Below the pieces are notes generated by a model. That model was not told where the DNA came from. It searched no databases and saw only the letters and a list, made by a program, of their open reading frames with translations. From the NCBI RefSeq assembly GCF_019649055.1, contig NW_026570267.1:186001-250000 (forward strand): DNA of 64,000 bases. The letters are read 5' to 3'. A program made the translations under genes and the position numbers. The DNA is from Paramacrobiotus metropolitanus (Eukaryota > Tardigrada > Eutardigrada > Parachela > Macrobiotidae). Below, piece after piece: positions 1 to 12,032 of this stretch. Every line of letters begins with the position of its first letter. Position 1 is the stretch's first letter.

Positions 1-38
1 TTTATCTTATATTTCAATTCCGCGTTCGCATGTGAGAT

Positions 39-3000
39 ATGTCTCAAGAGCACCAGGATCCCAGCAATAATCATGATACCTATTTCCGCCGTGCGATCGC
101 ACACGCCGAGAGGAATAAAAAGAAGTCGAGCGCGTCGTCAGTGCCACTGCATGACGAATGTTGCGCTGCGCATGAGAGATTTTTTGGCTCGGTAGCCTTG
201 GGCGGTGGCGTGCCGAACAACGACACTATGACAATGTGACTATGTACGCGAACTTTCTTGCATATCGTAAGTTTGTCAGACTTCACTAAGTCTTCACTTC
301 TTTTGCAATTTTCTAAAAACTTTGTGGATTTGCAACTGTATCCTGCTTTTGACCACTGTACTGGCTAATTTAAGACGTTATTTTTTTCGTGGTACATGAT
401 TTCTTGTTACCCTAAGTGAAAACAATGCTAACGGTGTTGCACTGTTAAGTGTTAACCATCTGCTGAGCTGGAACCTGAATGATCGCGTTTTACTTTTCAG
501 AGCTTTTTAGTAGTGACTTTAGATTCCGAGAATGAGCTCACGCGCAAGGTATCGGCCCGTGAATATATGATACATTTGCTGTGCTTCGAAGAATTCATCA
601 CAGAGAGGTCTCCATTTAGCAGTTTCCTTGCTTTTAGCTCTGCCGAGTCCGACGAAATCTTATCTCCGTCAGCAGGCCCATCACCTCCAAAACCTGTGCA
701 AATGGACGAGGACAGCCAAGACAATGATGCTGAAAGCAGCAGCCGAAGTTCTCCAGCAAATCAGTCCGAATCCGTGGCGTCGAATGCTGCTTCCCATAAA
801 TCTGTATCATCTCGGAGATCAGCATCGTCCGAAAAAGCATCCGATCTAGAGTTTGCGCCAGAAGACTTCAAAATTAAAAGTGCAGCTGTTGACAGAAAAG
901 CTGAAGTAAGTTTTTATTTGATTGTACAGTTTAATTATTGTTCATAAATCAGTACGTGAATCTGAATCACCAGTTTTTAACAGTGTTTTGCGAATATTAC
1001 AATCATTTTGCTACACCATTAGTATTTCATATTCGCGCATGCTGGTGTTTGAAATTTGGAAATCTGCGCAATATTCCTGCCAAATGTTGAAAGTGCAGTG
1101 ACAGCTGAAATGCTTGAATAGCGCGCGAGAGTGAAAGCGGAGAGATTGGATGCGGAGGCCGAACACGAAAGTCAGACCCTGAAGGATCGGACGAAGCGCT
1201 TTGATTTCCTTTTGAAACAAGCCGATCTCTTCGCGCATTTCATGTCAAAAAGAGCCAAGATGTCGTCTGCTGACGGGCAGGGTGAGAAAACCCATGGTAG
1301 ACGCGGTCGGAAACCGAAGAGTGCAGAAAGCGCTCCTGTCACCGCGTCAACCTCCACGGGCAGCGGCAGCGGAGTTGCCGCAGCTGGAGAGTGAGTTACA
1401 GACTTGTCGTGAATGCAACCGGAAGTGATGTTGTTCGAAGTTGATCACTAATTTGTCATTCTCGCTGCTGTAGTCATCGTCACCGAATGACGGAGGAAGA
1501 AGAAGATCAGGAGTTAGTGCAGGATTCGGAAGAATCAGAGAAGCCCGGCACCAGTTTTGTCACCACACCGCCATGTAATTAAAAACATCCGCTGCATATC
1601 GCATTCGTCTTCTCTGACTTTGGCTGCATTGCAGACATAAAGAACGGCGAAATGCGAGACTACCAGATTCGCGGATTGAACTGGATGCTTGGACTTTACG
1701 AACATGGCATTAACGGGATTCTGGCGGATGAAATGGTCAGTTCCGTTATACTTTCTTATTGGATTTCGTATTAGAAACTGATTTTGTTGATGTAGGGTTT
1801 GGGAAAGACCCTGCAAACTATCTCCGTCCTTGGCTATATGGTCACAATGAAAAATGAGAGGCCTCATCTAGTCGTCGCGCCCAAATCGACACTCAGTAAT
1901 TGGATGAACGAATTCAAACGCTGGTGCCCGAGTATACGAGCAGTGCAGCTCATCGGCACTCAGGCTGAACGGGTATAATTTTGGCATTTTAAAAAAAAAT
2001 TTGTGTAGCTAAGTACAATGTTTTTATGTATACAGGAAGCCACCATAAAAGGACCCCTGCAGCCCGGTAAATTTGACGTCTGTGTTACGTCGTACGAAAT
2101 GATTCTCCGAGAGAAAACCGCACTGAAAAAGATACACTTCCGGTATTTAATTATCGATGAAGCACATCGCATCAAAAATGAAAATTCCAAGGTGAATGGT
2201 CTTAAATTATCGTTGACACTTTTTTTGCACAGAAAACATTTTATTAGCAGGAGTATTTTTTTATGGTTTTTTTTTAATTTTTTAGTTATCAGATTTTGTA
2301 CGGGAAATGAAATGCACCAACCGACTTCTTCTGACCGGCACTCCACTTCAAAACAATCTCCACGAATTATGGGCGCTTCTGAACTTCCTTCTACCCGATC
2401 TCTTTGCATCGTCGGAAGACTTTGATGCGTGGTTTAACACAAACAACTGTTTCGGTGATGATTCACTGGTCAAACGGTTACATATGGTTCTTCGACCCTT
2501 TCTTCTCCGCCGCATAAAATCGGATGTCGAGAAGAAGCTCCTGCCTAAGAAAGAAGTGAAAATTTATGTGGGATTGAGTGCAGTACAACGCGAACTGTAT
2601 ACAAGATTGCTTATGAAAGATCTGGATGTTCTCAACAGTGGCAAAGGCCAGAAGAAACAGTTACTGAATATTCTCATGCAGTTGCGAAAATGCTGCAACC
2701 ATCCATATCTGTTTGATGGGATTGAAGAAGGACCACCCTATACAACGGATAAACACTTGGTGGATAACTGTGGCAAAATGGTGGTTCTGCATAAACTATT
2801 GCCAAAACTGAAAGAGCAAGGATCACGTGTACTGATCTTCTGGTAAATAAATACGTATGCTTCGCTACGTAATAATTGTTTCAATCGTTATGCTTTTTAA
2901 TGGAAGCCTAACCTTCATACATATGAATTGTGTCGCACTTTGATTTTAGTCAAATGACCAGAATGTTAGATATCCTCGAGGATTACTTTCTGTGGGCAGA

Positions 3001-5228
3001 ATACAATTATTGCCGGCTGGATGGAGACACTGCTTACGAATTGCGCGAAGTGAGTAATCTGTTGTTTGGGCTGTCTGTGCACCATTATTACTGAGCAAAT
3101 ATATGGCGTGTTGATGATTATTTCAGAGCCAAATCGCCGAATTTAACGCTCCTGGAAGTTCTAAATTCATTTTTATGTTAAGCACCAGAGCCGGTGGATT
3201 AGGTATTAATTTGGCTACAGCCGATGTTGTTGTTCTCTATGACTCCGACTGGAATCCCCAGGTAAAGACACATCACTCTTGCCGGTTTTTTATGATAAAT
3301 TATTTATTTTGCAGGTGGATCTCCAAGCAATGGATCGAGCGCATCGTATCGGTCAGCAGAAACAAGTCCGCGTTTTCCGCTTGATAACGGACAACACCGT
3401 TGAAGAACGTATCGTCGAACGTGCTGAAATAAAATTGCGTTTGGTAAATCTGATGTGATTCCCTATGCACATGTTGAAATCTCTAATTCGTGGTTGGTTT
3501 CTGCCATTCTAGGATCGTATCGTCATTCAACAAGGCCGACTCGTTGATCCAGCAGCCAATAAACTGGCTAACAATGATATGTTGTCTATGATCCGTCACG
3601 GAGCGCAGTACATTTTCTCTAGTCGGGATAGCGATATTTCTGATGAAGACATTGACGCGTTATTGGCCAAAGGGGAAGCTAAGGTATTAAATCTTTAACT
3701 AATTTGAGAACTTTAAAAGAGTATGACTTACCCTTTCCTTAATTATACTAAAATATGATATCTGCGATACTCGGAATCGGAAGGAAGTTCGGAACTACTA
3801 CGGAACTCGGCTAATATGAATTCTACTACGGAACTTGCAGTAGCGGATTGTCTATACTAGTTGTGTCTGCTACTAGACGGAAGCATTAAATAAGAAGCTG
3901 GAAACTGTGGGAGAAGACACCTTGAAAACTTTCACTCTGGACTATGACGCCGGGCCGTCCGTGTATCAGTTCGAAGGACAAGATTACCGTGGCAAACGGC
4001 AGGATCCGATTTTACCAGCGACATGGATCGAACCGCCGAAACGAGAACGAAAAGTCAATTACGCTGTTGACCAGTATTACCGGGTATGTAATTTCTGCAT
4101 ATCTCAGAAGTGTGCTCTGCAATTTTCTTGCAGGACAACGGCATTATGAGAAGACAGAAATAGTTTAAGTTGAGTTGTAAAATTTATAGTGTTTTTATAC
4201 GTTTTTGGCTGGTACGGTTGCAGGATGCCCTTCGTCGCGAGGAGCCAAAGAAAGCTAAACCACCCAGACCTCCCAAGCAGCCCAACATTCACGCCTTTCT
4301 TTTCCCTCCAAAACGTCTGTTGGATTTATTAGAACGGGAAAGGTTAGCCTACCAACGAGCTATCAACTACCGTACCCCTCTCGATCCAGATCGGGATGAA
4401 GATGTGGCGGAAGCCAAACGAGTGGAACAACAGGAAAAGATAGACACAGCCGAAGCATTGACAGAGCAAGAAATGGAAGAGAAAGATCGGCTGCTGGACA
4501 AGAGTTTTGACTGGAGCAAAAAGCATTTTAAGAATTTCCTTCTGGCTAACGAAACATACGGCCGGAACGACGTGGAGAATATCAGTCGCTCGGTGGCCGA
4601 TAAATCACCGGAAGAAGTCAAAGCCTATCACAAAATCTTTTGGGAACGGTGCAAAGAGCTACCGGATTATGACAAATACATTGCCGCGATTGAAAAGGGC
4701 GAGCAGCGTATTCAGAGGAAAGTGGACATACAAAGCGCCATCGACGCGAAAATAGCTACATATAAAATCCCCTCGTTCCAGTTGAAGATCAACTACGGCG
4801 TACAGAAACGGGGTCAGTGGAGTGAAGAGGAGGACCGGTTCCTGGTGTGTCAGTTACACCAGCTGGGCATTGACCGGCAGAATTTGTACGAAGAATTGTT
4901 GGATTTGGCATGTCGGAGTCCACAGTTTCGGTTTGATTGGTGGCTGCGGTCCCGCACACCAGCGGAACTACAGCGGAGGTGTCAGACGCTGACGGGTCTC
5001 ATTGAAAAAGAGATGATGGGCGAGAAGGAGACGCAGGCGGCTCGTGGACGGAAATTAATGCCGAATCTGCAGTCAGCCACACCGAAATCCGTCCATAACG
5101 GGAGCGAAGGAAGCAAGAAGAGGAAGAGTGAAAATGAGGGAGATGCCAAGAAAGTTAAGAAGGTAGCCGAGAGCAGCAGTGATGGGAAATCGCATAGGGA
5201 GAAAACTAAAACGCACCATCATAAATGA
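39..5228 (+). CDS. Iswi: ISWI-family ATP-dependent chromatin remodeller (SMARCA5/SNF2H orthologue)
   Basis: ATP-driven nucleosome-sliding motor of the nucleus. Supported coding exons with matching phases: 501-905, 1122-1390, 1474-1574, 1635-1735, 1796-1972, 2036-2191, 2286-2842, 2950-3049, 3127-3261, 3315-3443, 3513-3683, 3877-4083 and 4224-5228. In order the sequence shows an acidic/Ser-rich N-terminus, the [16 protein letters not shown] segment typical of ISWI, helicase motif I DEMGLGKT split by an intron, the DEAH box, [26 protein letters not shown] and the DRAHRIGQ motif VI. After [10 protein letters not shown] come the HAND-SANT-SLIDE modules, with [14 protein letters not shown] in SLIDE. 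The predicted product is about 1,170 residues, a little longer than the human protein because of the N-terminus and a Lys-rich tail. The start is unsure. An exon at 39-191 can be spliced in phase to 501, but its sequence is not ISWI-like; the first in-frame Met of exon 501-905 is at 567. A polyadenylation-type AATAAA lies at 5565. Identity is seen directly; the N-terminus is inference. Confidence 0.95.
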
Positions 5229-5725
5229 TTGGCACCACTGGCGATGAATGCGGTATATATGAGCGTGTGATCACGTTTCGTTGATAACCATCTTCGTGTT
5301 TTCACAATACGGCTTCGAAGTTTTTTGTTTGCTGTTGTTTATTGAATTGATCCTTAACTGACCTGTGTTATGGTAACAATTCTGTCTCGTTCGACTAGAT
5401 TTACGGATTATCTGTTCCATTCTCGGCTTGCTAAATCTTGGTTTTCAGAAAAAAAATTGCAATTACTTTATCTTATGCACACAGCTAAAGCCGTGTGTGG
5501 AGCTCGTAGCATTCAGTTTTTCACCACAAATTTACTGATCAAAACAGTCTGATACCTTCTGATCAATAAATCGAACAAACTGTCAATTGATTCTCAAGTG
5601 CAAAAATCTTTAAAACGTTTCTTGCCACAGTTTCTACCAGAAACCACTCTTAAACAAAACCTTGAGTGCCAGAAAACAACAACGATTAAAATCGAATCTA
5701 CTACAACAAAGAAAAAACAACAAAC
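5229..5725. other. Intergenic / 3' flank of the ISWI gene
   Basis: A+T-rich DNA between the ISWI stop and the stop of the convergent gene. It holds AATAAA at 5565-5570, a candidate cleavage signal for ISWI. No supported coding region was seen. Confidence 0.5.
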
Positions 5726-7396
5726 CTACAACAGATTTTGTGTGTGAATTCTATTCAATACCGCACGCCTTTCCGATACCGGCATTCCGGAGCTGTACAA
5801 ATCCTTCTCATTGCAAAACAATGAACCATATTGAGGAATCAGTTTCAGTTCAGACTTCCCAATAATCGCTGCCTCCAGGTCTTTTTCTTGCTTCCATATA
5901 ATCTCTCGCAGTTTTCGCACCAACTCCGCCAGACTACATTTATCAGGCAAGTTTTTCTTGATATGCGCTTTGACAAAACCGCATGCTTGTTGTGCGTACA
6001 CATCCGGCGATGATCCATTGCTGCGTTTCTTCAGTTCGAGATTCTGCCGCATCTGCGTTACTACAGTGCTGAGAAAAAACTGCCCGAAATCGGTCCCATT
6101 TTGGTGCATTGACTGCCATTCATCCATCAGACGATACACTTGGCTTTCCATTTCCTTATCCAAGTCTGGATTCGCGAAGAGCAGCGTAATACTCTGCAGG
6201 ATATTCGTCTTTTCCTCGCCGTTAATTTCCATATCTGTCAGTTTTTTAATGCCCAATACTTCCAGTTCCGATTGCTGCACATACCGTTTGGCATGCGTAA
6301 ACACCATCTCGAAGGCTTTATCCATGTTGCTATCCGTCGACGGACCAAGTGCAATCAGACTCTGTAGAGCGAAGTTATGTTTTAACAACAACCCAGCAAA
6401 TTCAAAAAATATCGGCAATTCTGCGGTCTGGCACAAGTACATCGGCCCAATCACATACGGATGCCGTCCGTCTTTTCCACGCACCAATAAATGCTCATAG
6501 AGAGTAAACAGCAACGAAAAGCCTGAATCACCAATATTTGGAATCACATCTTTGCAGAACAAGGAATACGTGTGGAGATTGGTGCAGAAACGCTGCACAT
6601 CGTGGAGCTGCCGGTGATTGGAGAGAAACACTCTGGTGGACGGTGCCGCCATCACGTCCAAAATAAACCGATCGGTGGCCGTCGCGTCTTGTAGGCACTG
6701 GCTCAGAACATCTTCCAATCCAGCTGGTAATGCAATCGACGTCGACAACGCCGGGAAAAGAGGCGGAGCGTCCATATCCGCAGGTTCTTCATTCAAACTC
6801 ACAGCAAACGAATGACCATTTAACTCGGCCGCCCGTTTCACTGGCGTGCTTAGAGCCGGCGAATCGATTATTTCACTGTCCGTTTTCTGCCGCTTCACAG
6901 GTTCAGCGAATCGCCAGCGTCCCGTCCTGGCGCTAGCCTTGTGGATGACTTCAAAATCCTGTTCAACACCATCCTGAAAAGAATACTGCAGAAACGCTAA
7001 CGGGCACCGCTGATCGGCACTGGTCATCAGCAGGCGGCGATACCGTGGATAGGAGGTGTTGCTGTACAAGCGCCGTTGGAAACAGTATGTACTGCTGTCA
7101 TCACCATACTGATCCTGGGTGATACAGACCGGTTGAAAGCGCCCGTTAATGACGGTGGCTTTGATGAAAAACGATATGGCACCTTTGGTGGCCTGCCACT
7201 GTCCCAGTCCGTCATCGGTCAGGGTCTTCCATGACACTTCCGCCGGCACCAGGATAAGGAAGGCGGTGTTGGCCATTGTGCGCTGTGGGACTTGTAGTTG
7301 GACGATGGGGTCGTATGGCGTAGTGTTTAACAGCTGTGTGATGACTTCCAAACTCCCGGCCGCACCAGATGCACCACGTACGTATAAACTGTTCAA
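5726..7396 (-). CDS. Uncharacterised 556-residue protein, large single exon
   Basis: A 1.67-kb uninterrupted reading frame without recognised family. The 5' limit is probably a splice acceptor near 7400: the frame opens at a TTG after a TACCAG-like acceptor, and an in-frame stop lies just upstream, so an initiator exon is missing from this call. Residues about 25-165 form a compact segment rich in Tyr, Trp and Phe (for example QYGDDSSTYCFQRRLYSN and LAFLQYSFQDG), with the spacing of a folded beta-rich module. Next come a basic stretch with VKRQKTD, a likely nuclear localisation signal, and a Pro/Ser linker. The C-terminal 330 residues look alpha-helical, with leucine-rich and charged helices. 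No signal peptide or membrane segment is seen. It is convergent with ISWI. A nuclear regulatory role is only a guess from the basic motif. That it codes is well supported by length and composition. Confidence 0.75.
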   Translation of the reverse strand: MNSLYVRGASGAAGSLEVITQLLNTTPYDPIVQLQVPQRTMANTAFLILVPAEVSWKTLTDDGLGQWQATKGAISFFIKATVINGRFQPVCITQDQYGDDSSTYCFQRRLYSNTSYPRYRRLLMTSADQRCPLAFLQYSFQDGVEQDFEVIHKASARTGRWRFAEPVKRQKTDSEIIDSPALSTPVKRAAELNGHSFAVSLNEEPADMDAPPLFPALSTSIALPAGLEDVLSQCLQDATATDRFILDVMAAPSTRVFLSNHRQLHDVQRFCTNLHTYSLFCKDVIPNIGDSGFSLLFTLYEHLLVRGKDGRHPYVIGPMYLCQTAELPIFFEFAGLLLKHNFALQSLIALGPSTDSNMDKAFEMVFTHAKRYVQQSELEVLGIKKLTDMEINGEEKTNILQSITLLFANPDLDKEMESQVYRLMDEWQSMHQNGTDFGQFFLSTVVTQMRQNLELKKRSNGSSPDVYAQQACGFVKAHIKKNLPDKCSLAELVRKLREIIWKQEKDLEAAIIGKSELKLIPQYGSLFCNEKDLYSSGMPVSERRAVLNRIHTQNLL

Positions 7397-7923
7397 CCCT
7401 CTGGTAATGGATCATAGAACCAGAAAAAACGTTAATAACGCTGATAGGCAAAATGTGAAAAAAATGAAAATATTCAGTCATAATAAAATTATAAAAGCAA
7501 AAAACAACAACTGTTCCTTATAATTTAGAATACACTGCAAAGATTATTTTAGTCTTGAAAACAATCATTTCCCTAAAGGCTTAATGCAACTTTTTCTTTC
7601 TAATTAGAATCTAAAATTTTGTAAGAAAGAAATAAAAGTCTAAAATTTTGTCACACATTTTGTTGTGCGTTAAGTCAAATTTCAGACACATAAATGTCTA
7701 CAACGAGCGCAAACGGGTTAAAAATAATCACAAATTACAAAAATCGGTTGAGTTAAAATTACGTACTATTAATATCAGTCAACTTTAAATGTTAAACATA
7801 CTATGGAATATCTTATAATTTTTATCTGTGATTGTTTATAATACAAGAATTTTTGGTACGGTTTAAAATTTGTTTATTAATTTCGCGACAATACAGTAAT
7901 TTCAGCGCCGTAAGACGCCCGAC
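7397..7923. other. Intergenic A+T-rich stretch
   Basis: Strongly A+T-rich. It probably contains the 5' intron or leader of the 5.7-7.4 kb gene, but no exon could be fixed. Nothing else was recognised. Confidence 0.4.
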
Positions 7924-8251
7924 TCACGTTTTACTAGGAGCTTCCTCCGTGGAGCTCTTGCTGGGCATTGCTAATGGGTATTCGTCTGGATCCTGTGCAG
8001 CATCGTCCTGCGATGCCTGTTCCTGCCAGGTTTCATCACTGTCTTCACCACTTGTAAAATGTGGTAATCTGCGCAAAAATGCAATTTCTCGTAATTCATT
8101 TAATTAGTTGGAAAATGAGATCCGTGAAAATCAAAAATTATAACTTCATGTCCTAATTTGTCCTGCTTATTATAAATTATTATGAATCGCACCCAGATTC
8201 CGGAGGAACCGCAGGTTTCTTAGTTCCAGGCCGCAGAGAACGCTTCATCAT
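7924..8251 (-). CDS. Possible small two-exon hypothetical protein (67 residues)
   Basis: Exon 8251-8193 (starting MMKRSLRPGTKKPAVPPESG) joins in phase, through a GTGCGA donor and a TTTTTGCGCAG acceptor, to exon 8068-7924, which ends in TGA. The product has a basic N-terminus and an acidic, Ser/Asp/Gln-rich tail (GEDSDETWQEQASQDD), so it is probably disordered. There is no signal peptide, membrane helix or known motif. The consistent splice phase and good acceptor are the only support, and the donor is non-canonical beyond GT. It could instead be the 3' end of a longer gene or a chance reading frame. No function is proposed. Confidence 0.35.
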
Positions 8252-9131
8252 ATGTCGACAAGAAAAATTTCAATATAAATAGCTCCAATAGTCCAATGTC
8301 CCATTACAGCCGATTAGGGAGCGATTATTAACCGTCAGTTACGTACTGTATCATAATTTGGTTATGGAAATTTAGAAACATCCAGGTTCCAGGTGGCCTC
8401 TGAAAACGAGTCAAGACCAAATCAAATTAATTATCAACTCCGGCAGCAAAGCAATTGCATTAGAGTAATTTGCATCACGGTTCTGAAGCTTTATTAATTC
8501 TACAATTTTCTCATGCAACCGAAACGAAAAGATATTTATCCGCTGGATTCTACGAGATTCAAAATCTCCTGGTTCAGCTTCTCAGCGATCACGGCCTAAC
8601 ATCAACCCGCGTGCGGACGAAGTAACGGCAGCTCGAAGGTAGGTCGGAGTGACCGTCGGACTGTCGAACAATCGTGAACTCATGTTCCCAAAACTCATTC
8701 TGGATTGTGTAGTCGGGACCCTGGCAGCGTCTAACTTCGGTTTACAAAATAATAATAATCTGATGTGTTTGCTGCGACAATGCGGGTGCGATTTTCGAAT
8801 GCGAAGGAATAAAAGAGGTACGATACTCGTTAATCGCCGCTACCAAAGTCCCAACTAAGCGTTACTTTATTAATAACACTTACAAACAGTATTTGAGTAA
8901 GGGCTAACAAATGCAAATCTGCAAGACAGTACTAATTAGTATAGTATTTAGTATGCATAGTTAGTTCACTTGCTCAAGCTGAATCCACATAATAATAATA
9001 TTACGTTCCAAAAACAGCAGCAATCTATAGGGACATGGAAGCATTTTTTTAAATTGTCAATTTTTTAATTGTCAATACGTTCGCGCAGCTCATCATCAGA
9101 ACAGCCATAACGGCAATAGATTTTTGAAAAT
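8252..9131. other. Intergenic, no supported gene
   Basis: A+T-rich DNA with a few short open frames (the longest is about 69 codons at 8649-8858) lacking splice or composition support. It contains the 3' flank of the secreted-protein gene. No repeats were recognised. Confidence 0.4.
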
Positions 9132-10236
9132 TTAAACGCATACACCGTGCTGGCCGTTAACGTCAACCTGGCACACTTTGCTGCAGCAGTCTTTATCTAC
9201 CCAGCAGTAATTGTTTTTATGTCGGCATTCAGGCGCGGGGGTGGCGGCATCCGGACTGCGACGACGGCGGCGTCCTGGATGGCTTGCTTGTTCCGGACCT
9301 TGGCCTTCACCTTCCTCTATCGGTTTCAGCTCCTCCGTATTGAACAGCACGTCGTCACATTTGCCAATCAGCTGCATGACCTTTAGCTTTTTCCCACCTG
9401 GGACGTTGAAGGTCTTTTCCACTGTGCGCTCGTTGGTCACAGCATCAGCGTGAGTTTGTGACCAATCGTGACCTTTGCAAAGAAAAACACAGTGTGCCTT
9501 AGGATTTTAAATAGAGAAAGATTATAATGCTCATGCACACAACATGCGTTGCAGCTGTAAATACAGTTACACGATATATAACAACTATAACAAGTTAATA
9601 TGCAAGGAATCTTGTGTAAGAATAAGCGACGAATTAAGCATTTGCTTATGTCAGTTATGTGCAATGAATTGATACAATAATTTGAGTAAGTATAAGCGAT
9701 GATTCTACAAGGAAGTACAGTACTTATATGTATTGTGTGTAGTATGTAAGTTGTAGTACATAATGTAAGTTGGGCATTTGTTTAATGGCATAAGAAATTC
9801 ACCTAATAATCCTATGCACGATTGTCGCAAATAAAATGTGTTCAATGTATTCTATCTCTTGTTTTACGAAGATATAACAAAACAAACGTATAGAATTTTT
9901 TTAGTTTAGCAAAAATAAGACAATGTACTCACTCTTGGACTGTTCACTGCTCCCTTTGGCATTCATTCCGAGTTTGAATACTTCGAATAAATTGATACCA
10001 GCTTCTCCTCCTAATTCTTCGGTAATTTTGTTTCCCGCGCTGCCGCCCTCCCCCTTGGTCGTGGTGCCGGTGATTCCGGTTTTCGTCGTGACCTTTAGGG
10101 TGTTGGTCTGCGATGAACCGGAATTGTCCAGCTGGTCAACTTGTCGCCATTCATCGGATACGCTGTCACATTTATTCTTGGCAGCCGCACAATACGAGAT
10201 TAATAACGATAGAGAAAGAAGTTTCAAAAAGGTCAT
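9132..10236 (-). CDS. Secreted protein: beta-rich (aerolysin/ETX-MTX2-like) segment, polyarginine cleavage site and C-terminal cystine-knot peptide
   Basis: Two exons, 10236-9933 and 9472-9132, join in phase (GTGAGT donor). The first Met precedes a clear signal peptide (MTFLKLLSLSLLISYCAAA). The mature region begins with KNKCDSV and continues as Thr/Ser/Gly-rich alternating sequence (TTKTGITGTTTKGEGG), then a NVPGGKKLKVMQLIGKCDDV block. That arrangement resembles the strand-rich body of ETX/MTX2- and natterin-type pore formers; this is a weak, pattern-based inference. An acidic spacer leads to five consecutive Arg (GRRRRRSP), a likely furin-type cleavage site. The last 35 residues hold six cysteines in the order C-x6-C-x5-CC-x3-C-x10-C, the inhibitor-cystine-knot layout of many defence and venom peptides. 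The role could be antimicrobial, venom-like or a structural secreted protein. The signal peptide and cysteine pattern are seen directly; activity is not known. Confidence 0.75.
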
Positions 10237-12032
10237 TCTCGAAACTGTTATACAATATGCTACAACGGTACAACCTTGCTCTCGCAAGATAAATGTATGA
10301 AAAAATTTGCGATAATGAAAGTTTTAATTAACTGACTGGACTATTTATAAACCAGTGACGACCTTCGCAGAGTTTTTATCATCTAGGTAAGGGAAGCGAC
10401 CAGACAAAAATTCACCGAAGCTCGACGCACGGTTGTTGTTGTTTGTTTACGGCACGTTACCAAAGTTCACACTGCCAGTGCCGGTGAAGATCAGAAAGAC
10501 GATATAATTATTTCATTACTCGAGCATTTGTTTCATAGGCCCCATGAAAAGCCAAAAACAGCAAATTCGACGAATAACGGTACTGAGTGCGTGAATAATA
10601 AACGTGTTTCATCCTGTTAGTTCTAATCTGATGCGATTGATAGGGTTTTTCCCATGCATAATTCCCCGAAAAACTTGCTCCAGCTACTTACGAGTATATA
10701 ATCGTGAAATCTTTATGGTCTGGTGCGATCATGATTTTGATAACTCTTTTTCCTTAATTGCCGTCAGACACATAGCTGTAATTCAAGGGTCTGCGTGATG
10801 GCACTACATATGCTGTACAATGCTAATGCAAAAAAATATTAAAAAAAATTTTTTATGTATGTAACAGCGCAAGCTCGAGTACAATGCAACCCACTGCAAT
10901 ACCGGGTGCCCTGCGCCTTATTTCGACATATTATGTCGGACGTGTTAATGGCACAAAACTTTTTGGTATTGAAGTAAGTACGTCATATCGGTGTTGTTAC
11001 TGATGGTGAGTTAATAATTTGACAGCGAAGTTTACGAGTAATAAATTAACGACTAATGGTGGTGATGAACCACATCATTGCACTAGCGCGAGCAATTAAA
11101 TTTGCGATTAATATCTTATGCATTTCTACAAAGCGTTTTGCAAAATAATGTCATGGCGAAATGGTCGGACACGAAAATTCTAATATGGGACGAAATTTCC
11201 AATACGTGACAATATCGTACAAACAAAAAAGCAGCTGGAGTGTACAACTTTGCATTCCATGCACTGTATCTTCCCAGAACTTCCCAAACTAAGACAGCAC
11301 ATTATGTAGAAAAATTGCCACTAACCAATGAATATCTATGGAAGTATACTAAGAACTGGTTTCAGTTCTACTTCTATATATACATCAGTCATCAACTGAG
11401 TCTACAAGTATAAAAATGCGCTGCTTACTGCACTAACTTCACACCTAAATAAATAATCAGATAAATGATAATCTGACGCTATCATCCATATAATATTGTA
11501 ATTCTATTTAATGGTGACTGATTTCCAAAGAAGTGGAACTATTTTTGTTGCTTTAAAAAATATTAGGTTTGAATGCGAAAAGCAATTTACAGGATAGCAT
11601 AGAGCAAGTGTTTTTGTTATAATTTTGTATATGTTTTAGAACTCAGTCTGCACTTACATGTGATACATATTAATTATTAAAGGTAATGATTTTGCACCGC
11701 ACCGGCCAGACCAGGTGGTAAAAAGACAACCATCTGTTTAATTAAAAATTGACTGTTTTATTACAGCGAACAGGCTAACACAATATTATACGCGCGTACG
11801 GCTACTGTGGAAATTCCTTCAATATAAACCATAGTGAAACGAAGACCTTGCCATTAATTTTGCACATGCAAAACAAGTTGAACAACTGACCACATATCAT
11901 ATAAAACATTTTGCCGCCCCGTATAGTAGGAGGCTCCCGCTTGAACAATGGGTCATTCGACAAACATTTAGAACATCCGCGCCAGATACGCCTCAGAGCC
12001 GGAGCGGAACCGATATCGCTGCTGAAGATCTG
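10237..12032. other. Intergenic A+T-rich stretch, 1.8 kb
   Basis: Probably holds the promoter of the secreted-protein gene near 10.25-10.4 kb (TATTTATAAA-like sequence around 10340). The rest is A+T-rich without supported exons. Open frames such as 10604-10798 have no supporting features. Confidence 0.35.
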
